This document shows, piece after piece, positions 1-8,112 of a DNA stretch of 38,997 bases (position 1 is its first letter; each line of letters begins with the position of its first letter). The notes under the pieces are model-generated. The model made no database searches, was not told the origin of the DNA, and saw only the letters and a program-made list of their open reading frames with translations. Source of the DNA: Candidatus Magnetominusculus sp. LBB02 (GTDB taxonomy: Bacteria > Nitrospirota > Thermodesulfovibrionia > Thermodesulfovibrionales > Magnetobacteriaceae); contig JAKOEO010000006.1 in assembly GCA_022321325.1 (NCBI GenBank), positions 25,501 through 64,497 of the forward strand, given 5' to 3'. A program made the position numbers and the translations under genes.

Positions 1-1075
1 GGGCAAGGCAAAGCCGACAAAGAGGTTTAACGAAAGGCTTAGAAGCTGTGTCCTCTGCGGCTCATGCGCAAACCACTGTCCGCTGAACATTGACCTGATG
101 GAGGTGTTCTATCACGCAAGGACAATAATCAAAGACCATGACAGCATAATGGCTGCCGCGGGGTTTTTGAGTAAGCTCGCGTTTAAGAACACTGACAGGA
201 CTGTTAATCTGTTTAAACCGTTTCAGAAGCTGATAAACAGCAGGCTCGCCAGAAAGAAATTAATCCCGGCTAATGTCCAGTTCACAGACAACCAGTTCAA
301 AAAGACCGGCATATTCATGGTCAAAAATAAGATAGGGCGCGTAGCGATATTTGCCGGTTGTACGATAAAGCATGTCTATCCGGAGCTGATGTTCTCGGCG
401 GCAAGGGTATTTAACGCGCTGCGCTACGAGGTGGTATTTCCTACGACGGAGGTCTGCTGCGGTGCCCCATTCAGGTCGCTTGGGCAGGAGGCAATGGCGG
501 TGTCATATGCACAGAAAAACTATGAGACCTTTATCAGGCTAAAGGTTGACGCCATTGTATCGCTTTGCCCGACGTGTGTGGTTGCGCTCAAAAAACACTA
601 TCCTGTGTTAATAAATAAAGAGCTTGAAAATGTCTATGACATATCTGATTTCCTGTGCGGCAAGATAGACATGTCCATGATTGAGGAAAGTGGCCCCGCT
701 ATGCGTAAGCCGGTTAATCTGAAAGCGGTATTTCATGAGTCTTGCCATCAGCGAAACGAACTGAAAAATGGCGCCAATACAAAAAACCTGATACGCCAAC
801 TTCAAAGTGAAGACCAGACCGCACAGTACAACATAGAGCTGCTTGAGCCGGCCAAACAGTCATGCTGTGGTTTTGGCGGTACGTTTAGCGTATTTTTTCA
901 GGACATGTCAAACTTCATACTAAGTGAAACCGTAAAGGCGTTGGACAAAACTGGGGCAGAGGCCGTAATCACAGGCTGCCCAAACTGCATATTCCAACTA
1001 AGCAAGGCGATTCAGGACAAACCCATCTACCACTTAATTGAAATCATTGAAGAGGCCATAGCGCCGTCAGCGTAA
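1..1075 (+). CDS. (Fe-S)-binding protein, GlcF/LldE/HdrD-like with two CCG domains; 5' truncated by window edge
   Basis: Frame stays open upstream of the listed ATG (98): GKAKPTKRFNERLRSCVLCGSCANHCPLNIDLM, containing a CxxCGxCxxxCP ferredoxin motif. CCGAPF and CCGFGGTF motifs follow downstream. Confidence 0.88.
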   Translation, partial: GKAKPTKRFNERLRSCVLCGSCANHCPLNIDLMEVFYHARTIIKDHDSIMAAAGFLSKLAFKNTDRTVNLFKPFQKLINSRLARKKLIPANVQFTDNQFKKTGIFMVKNKIGRVAIFAGCTIKHVYPELMFSAARVFNALRYEVVFPTTEVCCGAPFRSLGQEAMAVSYAQKNYETFIRLKVDAIVSLCPTCVVALKKHYPVLINKELENVYDISDFLCGKIDMSMIEESGPAMRKPVNLKAVFHESCHQRNELKNGANTKNLIRQLQSEDQTAQYNIELLEPAKQSCCGFGGTFSVFFQDMSNFILSETVKALDKTGAEAVITGCPNCIFQLSKAIQDKPIYHLIEIIEEAIAPSA

Positions 1076-1143
1076 CTTTCGGCAAGTTGGCTCACATTGC
1101 GGCGTCCAATTTATGTTATAATAGAATTAACGAGGATAGTGTG

Positions 1144-1659
1144 ATGACAAAGAAAATTGTACCTGACGAACAGCTTCTGCCGCTCTGTAAGGAGCTTATC
1201 AAGACCGAGATAGCTACGCTTAACGACATTCCCCGCGCTCTGGCAAATACACTGGCTAACGAATATTACAGGTTTATAATGCTTGCCGCGCCGCATATCA
1301 AAGAGCGGCTTACCGAAAAGATTACTCTTTCGCTGTTAAAAGAGGAGCTGCTTAGTGGTGAGCTCAACTTTGGCTCTGCTGACGAAACTAAGTCACCCCC
1401 CAAGGTGCAGCTTGCCGCAGCCCTTGCCGCCGTTGAGGCCATTGCCCAGTTCATAGGCATACTGCGCGGCATAGACAAAGAAAAGGACCCGATACAGTAC
1501 CGCTCAACCGTCGAACTTATCACAGATTATCTGAAATACGATATAGAGGACGCCGGAGGAAAGCTGCTATTGAAGCGCTTTTTCGAGCGTGCGGTGAAAA
1601 AGACTAACAAGCAGATAAAAGAACAAATCCCAGACCTTATTGATTATATTGACATGTGA
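1144..1659 (+). CDS. hypothetical protein (start MTKKIVPDEQ preferred over ORF-track start 1087)
   Basis: Intact ORF; GAGGA upstream of ATG 1144; no family recognised. Confidence 0.6.
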   Translation: MTKKIVPDEQLLPLCKELIKTEIATLNDIPRALANTLANEYYRFIMLAAPHIKERLTEKITLSLLKEELLSGELNFGSADETKSPPKVQLAAALAAVEAIAQFIGILRGIDKEKDPIQYRSTVELITDYLKYDIEDAGGKLLLKRFFERAVKKTNKQIKEQIPDLIDYIDM

Positions 1660-1835
1660 CGGCGAGGATCAACTTGGACGGTCTATGGCCGCTGACAGTG
1701 GGTTCAGCCGATGAGAAATTGCTGCCAGACTATCACACAGCATGCTATCCTCATCGAAGAAAGGTCCCTACGGTTTAATGGCCAAAGCGGGGCTTGACAT
1801 ACAGGTTAGTTAACCATTCCCGTGCGTGATGTTTG

Positions 1836-3260
1836 TCAGCACGGTAGTTCTATTGTGAACTCTGCGCCGTCCTGAATATTTCTTACGTAAATTTTACCGC
1901 CTAACTTATCTTCCATGATTACTTTAGATATGTAAAGTCCTATGCCTGTTCCATGGTCTTTCGATTTGGTTGTGAAGTACGGGTCAAATATCTTATCAAT
2001 TAACTGCTCAGCAATCCCGCCCCCATTGTCACTAATCGTTAATTTTAGTGTTTCTCCTTCCTTGTATACATCAATGTCTATGGTGCCAGCAGCCTTTGCA
2101 TCAAGCAAACCGGATAGTTTCCTGGCGATAATTGCCTCTTTAGCGTTATTTAAAATATTAAGAACAATATGTGCTAAATGGCTTTTATTTGTCGTTATTA
2201 ACGTTGCATCGCAGGGTATGATTTCGGCAATGCTTCTGAATGTCTTGTTATGAGTTTTGCAGTTAATGCTGTATGATATCAAGTTTTTACTCAGCTGCGG
2301 CTCAAGAAATTTTAAGACTTCAGATGTAATTGCAATTAAATCGAACCGTTCCTTTTCCATGGAAGGCTTCAAGAAGTTGCTGAAATCATCTACAGTTTCC
2401 GACATAAACATGACCTGCGACATCGTTTCTTTTACGGCTGAATCGAAATAGGCGTTGTCAAGCTCTCCATGCTGGTATGCATCCTGCATGTTCTGCACAA
2501 TAAGGCCGAGGGCGTTAAGAGGCTGTTTCCATTGGTGCGCTATGGCTGCTATCATCTCGCCCATAGCCGCCATTTTCGATTGCTGAAGCAACATATGTTC
2601 CTGCAGCATACGCCTGTTAGTTTCCTCAACTACACGCTGTTCAAGGGTTTGGTTTAACTTATTTATTCTTGCATTTACTTTTTGCAGCTCTGCCGTCCGC
2701 TCTATAACCTTATTCTCAAGCTCATCGCGGGATTGTTTCAGGGCCTCCTCCGCCCTCTTAGTCTCCGAAATATCTGAGACAATGGCAAAAACATAAGACG
2801 GCTCTCTATTTGTCGCATGAGTGTTACAAGACATAGAAACAGGGAGTGTGACACCATAATATTGCAGTCGAAGTTCAGCTTTGCCGCTGCCAACGAGCGC
2901 GTTTTGCCAGAGCGATTCAAATTTCTTTATATCTTCCTGAGAGATCAGACTCACAAGCTTTACCCCTACTAAATTCCTGTAATCTATAAGCATCATATCG
3001 GCAAACGCCTTGTTACAGTAAAGGATAACGCCTTCTTTTGTAAGCGTTACAGCCCCTTCATTCATTGATTCCACGAGCGCCTGATAAACATACGCCGCAT
3101 CTTCAATGTGATATATCTTAGTGCCGTCTTTTTTGGTAACAACGATGGCGTCCACCACTCCACTACGCAGTGCGTTGAGAATGTCGTTTGCCTCGTCGAG
3201 ACGTTTTTGAAGGTCTTCTATTTTTTTAATTAAATTTACTTCTTCTATTTGTTCAGCCAT
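1836..3260 (-). CDS. PAS-domain sensor histidine kinase
   Basis: PAS-like N-terminal half, H-box IAAIAHQWKQPLNAL, N-box LNILNNAKEAI, G-boxes ISDNGGGI and GTGIGLYISK. Confidence 0.92.
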   Translation of the reverse strand: MAEQIEEVNLIKKIEDLQKRLDEANDILNALRSGVVDAIVVTKKDGTKIYHIEDAAYVYQALVESMNEGAVTLTKEGVILYCNKAFADMMLIDYRNLVGVKLVSLISQEDIKKFESLWQNALVGSGKAELRLQYYGVTLPVSMSCNTHATNREPSYVFAIVSDISETKRAEEALKQSRDELENKVIERTAELQKVNARINKLNQTLEQRVVEETNRRMLQEHMLLQQSKMAAMGEMIAAIAHQWKQPLNALGLIVQNMQDAYQHGELDNAYFDSAVKETMSQVMFMSETVDDFSNFLKPSMEKERFDLIAITSEVLKFLEPQLSKNLISYSINCKTHNKTFRSIAEIIPCDATLITTNKSHLAHIVLNILNNAKEAIIARKLSGLLDAKAAGTIDIDVYKEGETLKLTISDNGGGIAEQLIDKIFDPYFTTKSKDHGTGIGLYISKVIMEDKLGGKIYVRNIQDGAEFTIELPC

Positions 3261-3269
3261 AGTATAAGC

Positions 3270-3644
3270 TCATTTGCTCTCATCGTGCGTTTTAGTAATT
3301 TTCTCTATATCAAGCCCCACAAGTACATTATCGGTGTCAGAGAGGTCTCCTAGTATTTTCCTCAACGGCATGGGAAGGGTTTTTACCAGAGTCGGGATTG
3401 CCACTATATCGTCTTGTAGTGCAAGCTGTGGTTCTCTCCTGAGGTCTACCACTTCAATTTTATATTTGGAATTAAGGTGTTTTTCACATATCTCGTTGAG
3501 ATTAGAGATAGCGGTGACTGATTTAAGAGTCTGACCAGCCACATAAAGCCTTAGCTGCCATGTCGTATGGTTACCTATTGATTCAGTCTCTTGCGCCACT
3601 GGCTCATTGGATCTCCCAACATTTTTCTCATCAACGTCATCCAC
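3270..3644 (-). CDS. kaiB: KaiB-like circadian clock/thioredoxin-fold protein
   Basis: [70 protein letters not shown] is the typical KaiB pattern. GTG start with AGGAGG (3654-3659) inside the 3' end of kaiC. Confidence 0.9.
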   Translation of the reverse strand: MDDVDEKNVGRSNEPVAQETESIGNHTTWQLRLYVAGQTLKSVTAISNLNEICEKHLNSKYKIEVVDLRREPQLALQDDIVAIPTLVKTLPMPLRKILGDLSDTDNVLVGLDIEKITKTHDESK

Positions 3645-5152
3645 TGGTAAGTTCCTCCTTTTGTTGTTATTCCTGAGCCTGTGTAAGCGTCGAGAATTTT
3701 GATACCCTTGTCTGTGATCAAAAAATCTCTTGTCTGATTTGAATGAGACATCCCCCTTGACTTGATTATAGAAAGCCCTCTTGTACGCTCTCCGCTATAT
3801 TCATTGTTTGTTAGAAATATCCATGTATCCATCAGCGAAGAAATACCCATGGAAGAGGTGTAGAGGCTCTCGTCAGACCCGTTAAGAGTGGTGTAAAGTG
3901 ATGTGATGTTACTTGCTTTCATTAGGTCTATAAGCCTCATCATAAGCATCTTTATTTCATTTTCACTGCCAATATCGCTATAATTTGTAATCGGGTCCAT
4001 GATAATCACAGATGGCGCGAATTCATTAATAAGCCTGTGTGTGGCGACAAGGTGAGTCTCTATGCCGAAGGAGGTGGGCCTGCTTGCGACAAGTCTTAAA
4101 GCACCCTGTTTAACAAAAGGCTCAAGGTCCATGCCTATTGATCTGGCATTCCTGATTACCTGATGCGGAGATTCCTCAGATGCAAGATAGAGACATCTCT
4201 GCCCGCGCGCACAGGTTGCATTAGCTAAGTGTAAAGCAACGCTTGTCTTTCCTGTGCCTGCAGTGCCTGAGACAAGCACCGTGCTGCCACAGAAATAGCC
4301 CTTTTCGTCCAACATCGTATCGAGATGGGCAATGCCGGTAGAAATATGCTCATCAGACACCTTGTATTCAAGCCCAATGGATGTGACAGGCAGTACCGAG
4401 ATACCGTTTGAGTCTAAGAGAAATGGATATTCGTTTGTGCCGTGACTCGATCCGCGATACTTTGTGACGCACAGACGCCGGGTTAAGATCTGCCTTTCCA
4501 CCCTGTGGTCTATGAGGATTACACAGTCGGCAATATACTCTTCGAGTCTGTTTCTTGTGAGTGCGCGCTCGCCCCTTTCAGCAGTGACAATGGCTGTTAA
4601 GCCTTTTTCCTTCAGCCAATTTAACAGCCTTTTAAACTCAGACCTTAGTAAATTATGCTGCGTCAGTCCTGAAAAAAGAGAATCTATGGAATCAATGCCT
4701 ACTCTCTTTGCCCCAATTGCGTTTACTGCATAATCGAGTCTGATAAACAGACCTTCGAGGTCATATCCCCCCGATACTCCAACTTGATTGTGATCAATAC
4801 TGATGGAATCAACAAATATTTTGCCTTTTTTCGATAAGTCGGCAAGATCAAAACCGATGGAGGCAGCGTTTATAGCGATGTCTTCCTTATTCTCATCGAA
4901 AGATATAAAGACGCCGGGCTCGTTATATTCTATAGCCCCTCTCACAAGAAACTCTACTGTTAAAAGTGTTTTACCGCACCCTGGGTTGCCGCAGACGAGC
5001 GTTGGACGCCCCGCTGGAAGCCCGCCAAATGTGACCTCATCAAGTCCCTTTATTCCCGTCAAAGACTTCAGGAGCTTCCCATCCTGTTGAATGCGCTGAT
5101 TTGTCAGACTCACCGATATGCCCCCCCTTTGCCCACCTTGGCCCACCATCAA
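3575..5152 (-). CDS. kaiC: KaiC-like double-domain RecA-family ATPase (likely start ATG 5149, or GTG 5113 behind a GGGGGG stretch)
   Basis: Two P-loops, GNPGCGKT and GTAGTGKT, in tandem KaiC domains; [12 protein letters not shown]-terminal [23 protein letters not shown]. Confidence 0.93.
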   Translation of the reverse strand: MMVGQGGQRGGISVSLTNQRIQQDGKLLKSLTGIKGLDEVTFGGLPAGRPTLVCGNPGCGKTLLTVEFLVRGAIEYNEPGVFISFDENKEDIAINAASIGFDLADLSKKGKIFVDSISIDHNQVGVSGGYDLEGLFIRLDYAVNAIGAKRVGIDSIDSLFSGLTQHNLLRSEFKRLLNWLKEKGLTAIVTAERGERALTRNRLEEYIADCVILIDHRVERQILTRRLCVTKYRGSSHGTNEYPFLLDSNGISVLPVTSIGLEYKVSDEHISTGIAHLDTMLDEKGYFCGSTVLVSGTAGTGKTSVALHLANATCARGQRCLYLASEESPHQVIRNARSIGMDLEPFVKQGALRLVASRPTSFGIETHLVATHRLINEFAPSVIIMDPITNYSDIGSENEIKMLMMRLIDLMKASNITSLYTTLNGSDESLYTSSMGISSLMDTWIFLTNNEYSGERTRGLSIIKSRGMSHSNQTRDFLITDKGIKILDAYTGSGITTKGGTYQWMTLMRKMLGDPMSQWRKRLNQ

Positions 5153-5329
5153 TGTTAGGTCAGACGGCCTTATGAACGCTGACGCTACATCGAAATTTAC
5201 ATGTATAAGTGCTATTCTACCATAAAGAAATATAAAAACGCAATATGCCTCGCGCGCCTTGTTATCCCTGTCGCTAAAGACAGCTTAGCCATCTTTACTT
5301 CCATTGCCGCATTTTGGTATTAGTATAAT

Positions 5330-6925
5330 GTGGATAACGCAATTGTCGTAACATATGAACTGGCCTGCAAAGATGCGGAAGAGGCGCAAATGGCCGCCGT
5401 GGCTATTGCCTATGAACAGACGGTAGAACTGCCCGTTGACTTTCCACTGAATGAGGAAATCACAACGCGCATAATCGGCGTGATAAGGCAGGTCAGGCAG
5501 ATAGGCGACGGTCTCTATGCCGCAGAGATTGCCTATGCCGCAGAGATAACCGGTGGGCAGATACCGCAGCTCCTGAATGTCCTCTATGGCAATATCTCTA
5601 TCAAGAATAATATTAAACTTACGGGAGTTGAATTCCCCGCGCAATTTCTCGATAATTTTAAGGGGCCAAACTATGGGATTGAAGGCGTCAGGGCGCTGAC
5701 CGGCGTCTATGGCAGACCGCTTCTGGCAACGGCGCTAAAACCTATGGGGGCCTCCCCCTCTGAACTTGCCGCAATTGCCTATGCCTTTGCTGCGGGCGGC
5801 GGCGACATTGTAAAGGACGACCACGGACTTGTTGACCACAGCTTCTGCGGCTTTAAAGACCGCGTTATCAGATGCATTGAGGCCGTTGAAAGGGCGGCTG
5901 ATAAGACCGGCAGGAGATGCCTCTATTTCCCGAATGTCCTTGCCGAGGTTGGCGTTATTGAACGGCAGGTGGAGTTTGCATTATCTCACGGCGCACCCGG
6001 CATATTAATCTCGCCATATATTGTCGGCCTCGATACGGTGAGGTCATTGGCCGTTCGCTATCCAATAGCCATAATGGCGCACCCGGCCCTTACTGGGACG
6101 AATTTCCAGGCCCCGCGTCACGGCATTACGCCCTCTGTGCTGCTGGGCACGCTATTTCGCCTTGCCGGTGCTGACATCTGCGTCTATCCAAACGTTGGCG
6201 GCAGGTTTAGTTTTACTCTGGATGAGTGCAGCCGTCTAAACAAAGCGCTAAGGGGCGGACTTGGCGGCCTTAGGCCATCGTTCCCGGCACCGGCAGGCGG
6301 CATGTCCCTCGCTAATATCGCTGAAATGGCGGCGCTATATGGCCCTGATACGATTTACCTGATTGGCGGGGCGCTCCACGGCTATGACAAAGACCTATCT
6401 TTGGGCAGTCGCGTATTTATGGATAAGATACGCGGTTTTTTCAGCGAACGCGTAGAAACACCGGCTGCTAATTCCAACGCCGCGGTATCGTCATGCGATA
6501 TAAACGCAGGCAGTGTCAATCATGTAAGCGTGCCAAAGATACATATGGCCTTCAACGAAGATTTCCGATGGGACGGCGTTACCCCTAAGGTCTATAAGAC
6601 GGGGGGGCAATTGGATTTTAAAGCGGTTACAAGGCATGAGCTGATAGGAACAAACGAAGAGGGGGCCGACTTTGACTTGCGATATTTTCAGATAGAAGAG
6701 GGCGGCTTTTCTTCGTTAGAGAAACACGTCCATGTCCACGTAATCATATGCGTAAGAGGGAAGGGCACGCTGCATTGTAACGGCATCGCGTACACGCTGC
6801 GCCCATTAGACGTTGCCTATGTACCGCCGCTCCATGTGCACCAGCTAAGCAACGACGGCAAAGACGGGCCATTTGGTTTTTTCTGCATAGTAAACCACCT
6901 GCGCGACAAGCCGCTGAGGCCATAG
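5330..6925 (+). CDS. RuBisCO-like protein (form IV type) fused to C-terminal cupin domain
   Basis: RuBisCO large-chain landmarks: GVRALTGVYGRPLLATALKP, AGGGDIVKDDHGL, IAIMAHPALTG, IYLIGGALHGY. C-terminal cupin: RYFQIEEGGFSSLEKHVHVHVIICVRGKGTLHCNG...PLDVAYVPPLHVHQLSN. GTG start. Confidence 0.9.
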   Translation: MDNAIVVTYELACKDAEEAQMAAVAIAYEQTVELPVDFPLNEEITTRIIGVIRQVRQIGDGLYAAEIAYAAEITGGQIPQLLNVLYGNISIKNNIKLTGVEFPAQFLDNFKGPNYGIEGVRALTGVYGRPLLATALKPMGASPSELAAIAYAFAAGGGDIVKDDHGLVDHSFCGFKDRVIRCIEAVERAADKTGRRCLYFPNVLAEVGVIERQVEFALSHGAPGILISPYIVGLDTVRSLAVRYPIAIMAHPALTGTNFQAPRHGITPSVLLGTLFRLAGADICVYPNVGGRFSFTLDECSRLNKALRGGLGGLRPSFPAPAGGMSLANIAEMAALYGPDTIYLIGGALHGYDKDLSLGSRVFMDKIRGFFSERVETPAANSNAAVSSCDINAGSVNHVSVPKIHMAFNEDFRWDGVTPKVYKTGGQLDFKAVTRHELIGTNEEGADFDLRYFQIEEGGFSSLEKHVHVHVIICVRGKGTLHCNGIAYTLRPLDVAYVPPLHVHQLSNDGKDGPFGFFCIVNHLRDKPLRP

Positions 6926-6957
6926 TCTGAAATTTTTTTGCATTAAAAAAATAACTC

Positions 6958-6986
6958 TTGACTATCACAATAGGTAATGGTATAAT
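6958..6986 (+). promoter_or_regulatory. sigma70-type promoter
   Basis: TTGACT (6958-6963), 17-nt spacer, TATAAT (6981-6986). Confidence 0.7.
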
Positions 6987-7212
6987 TAAGTAAATATGTA
7001 TTGTAGTCGGTTCTGAGAATGTTGGCAGAGGAGGGTTGGATGATTAAGTGAAAAGGGTCGTCAGTGAGGGTAAATATTAATATTAGTGGAAGTTTTTTTA
7101 AGAGGCAGTAAGAAAGAGTACCAGCTTGGTATGTGGAGGTGCCTATGTTTGGAATATTAATCAGATGTTATTTAAATTGTATCGCAGGTCTGGCAGTCGG
7201 TAAGGAGGAAGA

Positions 7213-7543
7213 ATGGGGAAATCTAATAGGATTAAAATGAAGACGTATAATCTAGTAATTCCGATGAAATACAATAACGGAAAGAGGATAGAAAAGGATA
7301 AAATCAACCAAACTTTTGGAGATATAAGAACAAAGTTTAGTGAGTGCTCATGGACAATGGTAGTAAGGAATATGGGAAAGTGACGGTATTGTTTACTACG
7401 ACAAAAGTTATAGGGTTAGCATTACAACTTATGATACCAAGGAAAATGATCAATGGTTTATAAATTTTGGGAAAATGTTAGAGGACAGACTACAACAGAT
7501 CAAAATTTACATTACTCAATCAAGGGAAATGCCTTTAATATGA
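7213..7543 (+). pseudogene. frameshifted small hypothetical gene
   Basis: TAAGGAGGAAGA RBS before ATG 7213. Frame 1 gives MGKSNRIKMKTYNLVIPMKYNNG..FSECSWTMVVRNMGK* (stop 7381-7383). The +1 frame continues as GIWESDGIVYYDKSYRVSITTYDTKENDQWFINFGKMLEDRLQQIKIYITQSREMPLI* (stop 7541-7543). Confidence 0.6.
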
Positions 7544-7570
7544 TGCTTTTTCCAATCCGAGAGGAAATAT

Positions 7571-7714
7571 ATGAATCCTTATTTTAGGATAAAGATAAGT
7601 TGGGTTGAAAAGGATGATCACAGAGAGATTAAATTATGGCCTGAGGTGATTTATGAGTTCATAATCGTAAGCAGTTATAAATCAATAGATAGTTATATAG
7701 TAACAGGAGGCTAA
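7571..7714 (+). CDS. small hypothetical ORF (47 aa)
   Basis: MNPYFRIKISWVEKDDHREIKLWPEVIYEFIIVSSYKSIDSYIVTGG, ending 1 nt before the next ATG; its end contains the RBS AGGAGG of the RHH gene. Confidence 0.35.
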   Translation: MNPYFRIKISWVEKDDHREIKLWPEVIYEFIIVSSYKSIDSYIVTGG

Positions 7715-7715
7715 C

Positions 7716-7916
7716 ATGGCAGCACCGAGGAGATTAAAGAAACCGGTACACATTACTACGGTTGTAGAGGAGTCACAGCATGAAGCGTTGCGTTATTTTG
7801 CGTATACAGAAAAGAGGCCGATAGCCAATTTGTTGAGAGAGGCAATAGAGAATTTCATCAAAGAAAAAACTGTAAAGCAGGGTATGTCTGATATCAAGCA
7901 GGCGGCAGTTAAGTAG
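7716..7916 (+). CDS. ribbon-helix-helix (CopG/Arc-like) antitoxin-like protein
   Basis: KKPVHITTVVEESQHEALRYFAYTEKRPIANLLREAIENFIKEK: beta-strand plus two-helix RHH pattern; AGGAGG RBS. Confidence 0.65.
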   Translation: MAAPRRLKKPVHITTVVEESQHEALRYFAYTEKRPIANLLREAIENFIKEKTVKQGMSDIKQAAVK

Positions 7917-7951
7917 CTATGCCCGTAGGATTTGTGTGATGAAGAGATAGA

Positions 7952-7986
7952 CCACCCCCATGCTATTGGCAATATCATGGGGGTGG
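7952..7986. repeat. near-perfect 35-nt palindrome
   Basis: CCACCCCCATG-C-TATTG-G-CAATA-T-CATGGGGGTGG, symmetric around 7969 with one mismatched pair. Confidence 0.9.
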
Positions 7987-8112
7987 GAGACTGTTTAACA
8001 AACTGTATCAATACTGAGAAAGCGAAGGGAAGCAGTGGTACTGAAATAGATATCGGTATCGCCTGGCGAGTAGCGGCTATCCCCTCTCGTTCTGAAAGAA
8101 GGCAGCCTACAC

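Noticed and set aside
5285-5644. 119-aa minus-strand ORF
   Set aside because: Lies antisense inside the well-supported RLP-cupin gene; no recognisable motif.
5330-6800. Functional CO2-fixing RuBisCO
   Set aside because: Loop-6 Lys and KDDE Glu are not conserved by eye, and there is no small subunit or phosphoribulokinase in the window; form IV-like is better supported.
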